Positions 59,760 through 64,000 of a stretch of DNA of 64,000 bases are shown here, in pieces; position 1 is the stretch's first letter, and the number at the start of each line of letters is the position of its first letter. Source of the DNA: Arcobacter aquimarinus (GTDB lineage Bacteria > Campylobacterota > Campylobacteria > Campylobacterales > Arcobacteraceae); assembly GCF_013177635.1 (NCBI RefSeq), contig NZ_CP030944.1:2456809-2520808 (forward strand), in the 5' to 3' direction. The translations under genes were made by a program, and so were the position numbers. Under the pieces are notes generated by a model. It was not told the DNA's origin and searched no databases. It saw nothing but the letters and a program-made list of their open reading frames with translations.

Positions 59760-60599
59760 ATGATTCAACTTATAAATAAAAAAGAAAATATTTTTGAAGA
59801 TAACATTGCATTTGTTGAGCAATGGGATTTTTCAAAGGCAAATCTAAATGAAGAGAATAGAATCTTAGCTATTACTCAAGTTGCATCAATTTGTTATCAA
59901 TCACCAAAAGCCTTAGGAAGCGAAAGTTTATATAACAGACTTATGGCTGAATCTCAAGGTTTACCCTCTTCTTCTTTTGAATTTGTACCTGTTTTACTAG
60001 ACCCTTTAAATTCTAAACATCAAGAAATTTTAGCACTTGAGTATTCAAATACTAAAAAATTTGGTGAATTAATATGTGAAGGAAAATATTTACTTACAAA
60101 TTATAGAGCCTTAGTTTATGATTTTGAAAACAATCCAAAAGCTTACTCTTTTGATATTCGAACTACTTATAACACACTTGAAGAGTGTAATATTATCAAA
60201 GAGCATTTCAAGGTATTTTTATACAAAGTTGATTTCCCAACTCGTTCTCAAATGGTAAGACATAGAGTTAATTGGCAAGAGCTTAGTAGAAGATATGTAA
60301 GTGGGAAAAGAGTTCCTTTTGATTTTTATATTAGTGAAAAAATGAAAGATATTACAAGCGATGCTGGTGATACTCAAAAGATTTTAGATATTTGTTTAGA
60401 ACACTATTATAAAGCATTAGAAGAAGGTGTTAAACCTCAAGAAGCTAGACGTATAATTCCTCAAGCTGGTTATTCTCAAATTTGGGGAGGTTTTCAACCA
60501 ACTCAACTTGAAAATTACTTCAAATTAAGACTTGATTCTCACGCTCAATGGGAAATTAGAAAAACAGCAGAAGCTATGAAAGAGTTAATAGAAAAATAG
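59760..60599 (+). CDS. thyX: Flavin-dependent thymidylate synthase
   Basis: A 279-residue enzyme that makes dTMP from dUMP using FAD and methylenetetrahydrofolate. The ThyX signature RHRVNWQELSRRY (RHR-x7-S) is at about 167-179, and the C-terminal ARRIIPQAG and SHAQWEIR segments bind dUMP and complete the active site. The N-terminus is about 50 residues longer than minimal ThyX proteins, as in other epsilonproteobacteria. glsA starts at the next base after its stop. Confidence 0.95.
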   Translation: MIQLINKKENIFEDNIAFVEQWDFSKANLNEENRILAITQVASICYQSPKALGSESLYNRLMAESQGLPSSSFEFVPVLLDPLNSKHQEILALEYSNTKKFGELICEGKYLLTNYRALVYDFENNPKAYSFDIRTTYNTLEECNIIKEHFKVFLYKVDFPTRSQMVRHRVNWQELSRRYVSGKRVPFDFYISEKMKDITSDAGDTQKILDICLEHYYKALEEGVKPQEARRIIPQAGYSQIWGGFQPTQLENYFKLRLDSHAQWEIRKTAEAMKELIEK

Positions 60600-61517
60600 A
60601 TGAACTATCAATCAATTTTAGAAGAAATTGAATCAGAGATTCAACCTTTATTTAATGAAGGGAAAGTTGCAAGTTATATTCCAGCACTTGCAAATGTAAA
60701 TCCAAATCAATTTTCAATGTCAATTCAAATGTTTGATGGAACATCTTTTGGCATTGGAGAAGTAAATAAAAAATTTTCTATTCAAAGTATTTCTAAAGTT
60801 TTCACATTTACTCTTGCTTTAAATAACTATGGAAAAGATTTATATAAAAGAGTTAGTCATGAACCATCTGGAAACCCTTTTAACTCTTTAGTTCAACTAG
60901 AATACGAAAATGGAATTCCTAGAAATCCATTTATAAATGCAGGTGCAATAGTAACTGCTGATAGTTTAGTTTCAATTTATAAAAAAAATAGTTTTGAAAA
61001 TATTTTAGATTTTATAAAAAAAGTATCAAATGATGAAACAATAACTTATGATGAAGAAATTTTTAATTCAGAATTAGAGCATGGTTTTAGAAATTATGCT
61101 TTAATAAATATGATAAAAAGTTTTGGAAATATTCATAATAATATAGATGATGTGATTAAAACTTATTTTAAACAATGCTCTATCATGATGAGTCCAGTTC
61201 AACTTGCAAAGTCTATGCTTTTTTTAGCAAATCATGGAGAAAATCCACTTACAAATGAGTGTATAATAACTGAATCAAAAGCAAAAAGAATTAACTCTTT
61301 GATGCTTACTTGTGGTCATTATGATGCAAGTGGTGATTTTGCATATAAAGTTGGGCTTCCTGGAAAAAGTGGAGTTGGTGGAGGAATTGTTGCAATTGTT
61401 CCAAAAAAAATGGCAATTTGTGTATATTCTCCAAGATTAAACATTCAAGGAAATTCACTTATTGGTACAAAAGCTTTAGAATTATTTACTACAAAAACTG
61501 GTTTATCAATTTTTTAA
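60600..61517 (+). CDS. glsA: Glutaminase
   Basis: A 305-residue serine-dependent amidohydrolase that turns glutamine into glutamate and ammonia. The beta-lactamase-like Ser-x-x-Lys is Ser63-I-S-Lys66 (IQSISKVFTF), with N-A-G-A-I and the C-terminal GKSGVGGGIVAIVP also typical. It is adjacent to thyX with no gap, suggesting co-transcription, and to a TRIC/UPF0126 membrane protein 18 bases downstream. Confidence 0.95.
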   Translation: MNYQSILEEIESEIQPLFNEGKVASYIPALANVNPNQFSMSIQMFDGTSFGIGEVNKKFSIQSISKVFTFTLALNNYGKDLYKRVSHEPSGNPFNSLVQLEYENGIPRNPFINAGAIVTADSLVSIYKKNSFENILDFIKKVSNDETITYDEEIFNSELEHGFRNYALINMIKSFGNIHNNIDDVIKTYFKQCSIMMSPVQLAKSMLFLANHGENPLTNECIITESKAKRINSLMLTCGHYDASGDFAYKVGLPGKSGVGGGIVAIVPKKMAICVYSPRLNIQGNSLIGTKALELFTTKTGLSIF

Positions 61518-61535
61518 ATTTAAGGATTTTAGATT

Positions 61536-62150
61536 ATGACTGCATTAGAAATAGCTGATATTATAGGAATTATCTGTTTTGCATTGAGTGGGTTTTTAAT
61601 TGCTGTTCATTATAAACTTGATATTTTGGGAGTTTTTATCTCTTCATTTCTAACGGCACTTGGTGGTGGAATGATAAGAGATGTTTTAGCAGATAGAACT
61701 CCTTATGTTTTCACTACAAATCTACCTGTTATTTTAGTTGTAGCTACTGTTGTAATTGCTTTATTATTCAAGCTTCATAAAATTGATGATTTAGAAGGTA
61801 AAACTGCTTTTATAATCTCTGATGCAATAGGTTTAGTATCTTTTTCAATTACAGGTTCTATTGTTGCCATTCAAAATGAATTTAACTTCTTAGGTGTATT
61901 AATACTTGCATTTTTAACAGCTGTAGGAGGAGGAACAATCAGAGATATTTTAATAAATAGAGTTCCTTCTATTTTAGTATCAGAATTTTATGCGACTGTT
62001 GCTTTAATTATTGCTACTATAATATTTGTTCTTGAAATTTTTCATTTAAGAAATTTACCTATTTTGACTCTTGTTTTTATTTTTGGAGTTGCGTTAAGAC
62101 TTCTTGCATATTACAGAAATTGGCATTTACCAACTTTATCTAAAGAATAA
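61536..62150 (+). CDS. UPF0126/TRIC-like membrane protein (YicG/YadS family)
   Basis: A 204-residue membrane protein built from two copies of a three-helix unit. Each repeat holds the signature TALGGGMIRDVL (about 41-52) and TAVGGGTIRDIL (about 128-139). Bacterial members resemble trimeric intracellular cation channels, and some have been described as glycine transporters. It may be coexpressed with glsA. Substrate unclear. Confidence 0.92.
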   Translation: MTALEIADIIGIICFALSGFLIAVHYKLDILGVFISSFLTALGGGMIRDVLADRTPYVFTTNLPVILVVATVVIALLFKLHKIDDLEGKTAFIISDAIGLVSFSITGSIVAIQNEFNFLGVLILAFLTAVGGGTIRDILINRVPSILVSEFYATVALIIATIIFVLEIFHLRNLPILTLVFIFGVALRLLAYYRNWHLPTLSKE

Positions 62151-62218
62151 TTTCTTCTTAACCTTTTGTTTACTTTTTATAGATAAAATCACCCAATTTT
62201 AATACCAAAGGAAAAGAA

Positions 62219-62674
62219 ATGATAAGAAAATTTTTATTTACAGCTTTATTAGGTCTAAGTGCAATAGCAAGTTCATTAACTATAGATAGTCAAGTACCTG
62301 CTATAAAAATCAAAGATCAATTTGAAAAAGAGCATACTATAGATGCAAATGTTAAAACTATTTTATTTGCTTCTGATAAAGGAACAAGTGATATTTTAAA
62401 AGAGTATTTACTTTCAAAAGATGCAGATATTCTAACTAAAAACAATGCTGTTTATGTTGCTGATATCTCAGGAATGCCTAGCTTAATCTCAAAATTTATC
62501 GCTTTACCAAAAATGAAAAAGTATCCATTTTCAGTTTTATTATTAGATGATACAAATAAAGATAATTTTAGTAAAGAAGAAGGAAAAATTATAGTTTATA
62601 CTTTAGATAATTCAAAAGTTACGAATATAGCTAAAATTACTACTAAAGAAGAATTAGAAGCTATTATAAAATAA
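62219..62674 (+). CDS. Exported thioredoxin-fold-like protein (YtfJ-like)
   Basis: A 151-residue periplasmic protein: signal peptide (about 1-19), then VPAIKIKDQFEKEHTID, TILFASDKGTSDILKEYL and PFSVLLLDDTN, a layout like a thioredoxin fold of the YtfJ type, but without any cysteine, so no redox centre. Function unknown; periplasmic location is likely. Convergent with purN across a shared hairpin. Confidence 0.72.
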   Translation: MIRKFLFTALLGLSAIASSLTIDSQVPAIKIKDQFEKEHTIDANVKTILFASDKGTSDILKEYLLSKDADILTKNNAVYVADISGMPSLISKFIALPKMKKYPFSVLLLDDTNKDNFSKEEGKIIVYTLDNSKVTNIAKITTKEELEAIIK

Positions 62675-62703
62675 AACTTACTAGCTTAGGCTAGTAGTTT
62701 TTT
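62673..62703. terminator. Bidirectional terminator between the YtfJ-like gene and purN
   Basis: ACTAGC TTAG GCTAGT forms the hairpin core (about 62680-62695), extended by AAAACT/AGTTTT with one bulged base and T-runs on both sides. The purN stop lies within it. Confidence 0.65.
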
Positions 62704-63264
62704 AAATGCTTCAACAATAGCCTCTTTTTCAAGCTCTTTTATTCTAGTTTCCAAACTATCAACTGTTTCGTTTAGTGTAAGTTCTAGCTCTTTTACTAAT
62801 ATTTTCTCACCTTCATCATAAACTTCATTTACATAATGAATTGTAACACCAGATTTTTTTTCTCCATTTTTTATAACAGCTTCATGAACAAATCTTCCAT
62901 ACATTCCAACTCCACCATAAATTGAAGGTAAAATTGCTGGGTGAGTATTTATTATTTTATTTGGAAATGCACTTAAAAGTTTTGATTCAATTTTTTTCAT
63001 ATAACCAGATAAAAATATATAATCACACTCAAATTCCAAAAGTAATTTAGTTATTTTCTCATCTAAATTTTCATTTGGATATCTTTTATCATTTATTATA
63101 AAATGAGGAATATTATAAGATTGAGCTTTTTGTAAGACCCCTGCATTAGTATTATTTGTAATTATTACAACCACTTTTGCATCAAATTCATTATTCTGTA
63201 TGGCTTTTTGAATAGTTTCAAAACCACTTCCATTATAAGAGGCTAAAATTCCTATTTTTTTCAT
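62686..63264 (-). CDS. purN: Phosphoribosylglycinamide formyltransferase
   Basis: A 192-residue enzyme of purine synthesis that adds the C8 formyl group to GAR using 10-formyl-THF. GSGFETIQ at the N-terminus, the catalytic INTHPAILPSIYGG (Asn, His) and an Asp in NEVYDEGEKI are all present. Start ATG at 63262-63264. Next to ruvC, 44 bases away, in the same direction. Confidence 0.92.
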   Translation of the reverse strand: MKKIGILASYNGSGFETIQKAIQNNEFDAKVVVIITNNTNAGVLQKAQSYNIPHFIINDKRYPNENLDEKITKLLLEFECDYIFLSGYMKKIESKLLSAFPNKIINTHPAILPSIYGGVGMYGRFVHEAVIKNGEKKSGVTIHYVNEVYDEGEKILVKELELTLNETVDSLETRIKELEKEAIVEAFKKLLA

Positions 63265-63308
63265 TCTTTTTCCTATTTTTTAAAGCTAAAATTATAACAA
63301 AATTATGT

Positions 63309-63773
63309 TTATAATCTTTGGGCATGAGTTAATGCAATTGCAATAGCATCTGTAATATCAAGTGGTTTAATCTCTTTTTTAATTCCTAATAATCTTTTAA
63401 CCATAAAAGATACCTGTTCTTTTGTAGCTTTTCCATTTCCTGTAACTGCTTGTTTTACTTGTAAAGGAGTATATTCAGAAAAATTTCCAAACTCTTGTAA
63501 AATTTTTAAACTTATAGCTCCTCTAAATTGTGCAAGTTTTATAACTGTTTTTGGATTAAATGCATAAAACATATCTTCTATTGAAACCTCATCAATTTTA
63601 TGCTTAGAAAATAATAGATCAAATCCTTCTGTCATCTCAACAATTTGCTCTTGTAAAATTTTTGTTTTTATTTTTATAAGCCCTGCTTCTAAAAGTTTTA
63701 TTTCCCTTCCATTCTTTTCAATTATTGCATATCCACAGTTTCTAGTTCCTGGGTCAATTCCTAATATTTTCAA
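63309..63773 (-). CDS. ruvC: Holliday-junction resolvase RuvC
   Basis: A 154-residue endonuclease that cuts Holliday junctions behind RuvAB. The four acidic active-site residues are Asp7 ([12 protein letters not shown]), Glu66 (SIEDMF), Asp139 and Asp142 (DITDA), all intact. The start is TTG 63771-63773. Its upstream flank is the DnaA-box region; in several Campylobacterota ruvC is reported close to dnaA and oriC. Confidence 0.95.
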   Translation of the reverse strand: MKILGIDPGTRNCGYAIIEKNGREIKLLEAGLIKIKTKILQEQIVEMTEGFDLLFSKHKIDEVSIEDMFYAFNPKTVIKLAQFRGAISLKILQEFGNFSEYTPLQVKQAVTGNGKATKEQVSFMVKRLLGIKKEIKPLDITDAIAIALTHAQRL

Positions 63774-64000
63774 CTTTTCACTCTTTTCATATTTATTTTA
63801 TTCACATAGCTACAAAGCCCAAATTATGGTATTTTTATAATATAAATTTACTTAAAAGAAAAAATTTATTCACTACTTATTCACTATGTGTACAACTTTG
63901 TTTTTTCTATAAATTTAATCACTTTCACCCTATTTGAAGCTCTTTTATAAAAAATTTAGATATAATATCTAGTAATTACAATTAAAGAGTTTATAAATAG
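63774..64000 (+). other. Putative replication origin region (oriC-like, upstream of presumed dnaA)
   Basis: A 227-base gene-free stretch with DnaA-box-like 9-mers on the plus strand: TTATTCACA (63798-63806), TTATTCACT (63866-63874), TTATTCACT (63877-63885, exactly 11 bp after the previous box) and a weaker TTAATCACT (63915-63923). They are one base from the E. coli TTATCCACA and the H. pylori TCATTCACA consensus. The last 50 bases are almost pure A/T and would serve as an unwinding element. The window ends before the expected dnaA start. Confidence 0.65.

Noticed and set aside
1..64000. Mobile elements, prophage, CRISPR arrays, rRNA or tRNA genes
   Set aside because: No transposase, integrase, repeat-spacer pattern or clear tRNA/rRNA sequence was seen on reading; the accessory patches carry only toxin-antitoxin, DUF2971 and hypothetical genes.

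Overview
The window is very AT-rich and gene-dense, with many TTG/GTG starts behind AAAGGA or GGAGG ribosome sites. Gene content points to a Campylobacterota (epsilonproteobacterial) chromosome, most like the Arcobacter group: ThyX instead of ThyA, EptA/LpxE-type lipid A genes, an ArsRS-like two-component pair, Bcr-type efflux, and purN-ruvC running into a DnaA-box region that looks like oriC at the right edge. I see no rRNA, tRNA, prophage, insertion sequence or CRISPR array.

Layout. 1-2.9 kb: YchJ/SEC-C fragment, ComEA-like protein, a Crp/Fnr regulator divergent from a YgbA-family nitrosative-stress gene with a perfect TTGAT-N4-ATCAA box between them, and ung. 3-6 kb: a TPP-dependent acetolactate-synthase-like enzyme paired with an aldehyde dehydrogenase. 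6.3-9.2 kb: lemA, two TPM-domain proteins, a HAD phosphatase and a Rof-like Rho antiterminator. 9.3-15.3 kb: MarR plus MFS efflux, a chemoreceptor, a tandem hemerythrin and a RelE-type toxin-antitoxin pair. 15.3-18 kb: a long imperfect hairpin element, a DUF2971 gene, a flavoprotein and a cupin. 18-25.5 kb: sulfur assimilation (metY, rrf2, cysK, DUF2061, cysH, cysD, cysN, a shortened sulfite-reductase-like gene). 25.6-27.4 kb: an accessory patch with a possible HEPN-type protein and a second toxin-antitoxin pair. 27.5-30.6 kb: a class V aminotransferase, a phosphoesterase, a 31-residue membrane peptide and hsp20 under a HAIR-type operator. 30.8-47.3 kb: two clusters of transglutaminase, amidoligase, circularly permuted ATP-grasp, Alpha-E and M14 hydrolase genes, facing each other across a sulfate ABC transporter operon that contains a c-di-GMP (EAL) gene and is preceded by an Rrf2 regulator. 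47.6-58 kb: typA, then a lipid A/envelope operon (LtaS-like, EptA, PAP2, DgkA), an SHP/diheme/b-type cytochrome set and a two-component system. 58-64 kb: YedE/YedF, thyX, glsA, a TRIC/UPF0126 protein, a thioredoxin-fold-like periplasmic protein, purN, ruvC and the putative origin.

The most interesting signals are non-coding and lie in the sulfur genes. (1) A ~121-nt leader with three hairpins occurs twice, before cysK and before cysD; the two copies differ mostly in ways that preserve base pairing, including an A-U to G-C exchange, so it looks like a conserved cis-regulatory RNA. (2) The sulfate transporter operon has a 13-codon upstream ORF beginning Met-Met-Cys-Pro-Met behind a strong ribosome site, flanked by two copies of a 42-nt promoter/operator-like element; this resembles a sulfur-amino-acid-sensing leader peptide. 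(3) The paired amidoligase/ATP-grasp clusters are a predicted but functionally undefined peptide or amide metabolism system. (4) An 11-bp-phased direct repeat upstream of both the lipid A operon and the cytochrome genes is a likely target of the neighbouring response regulator.
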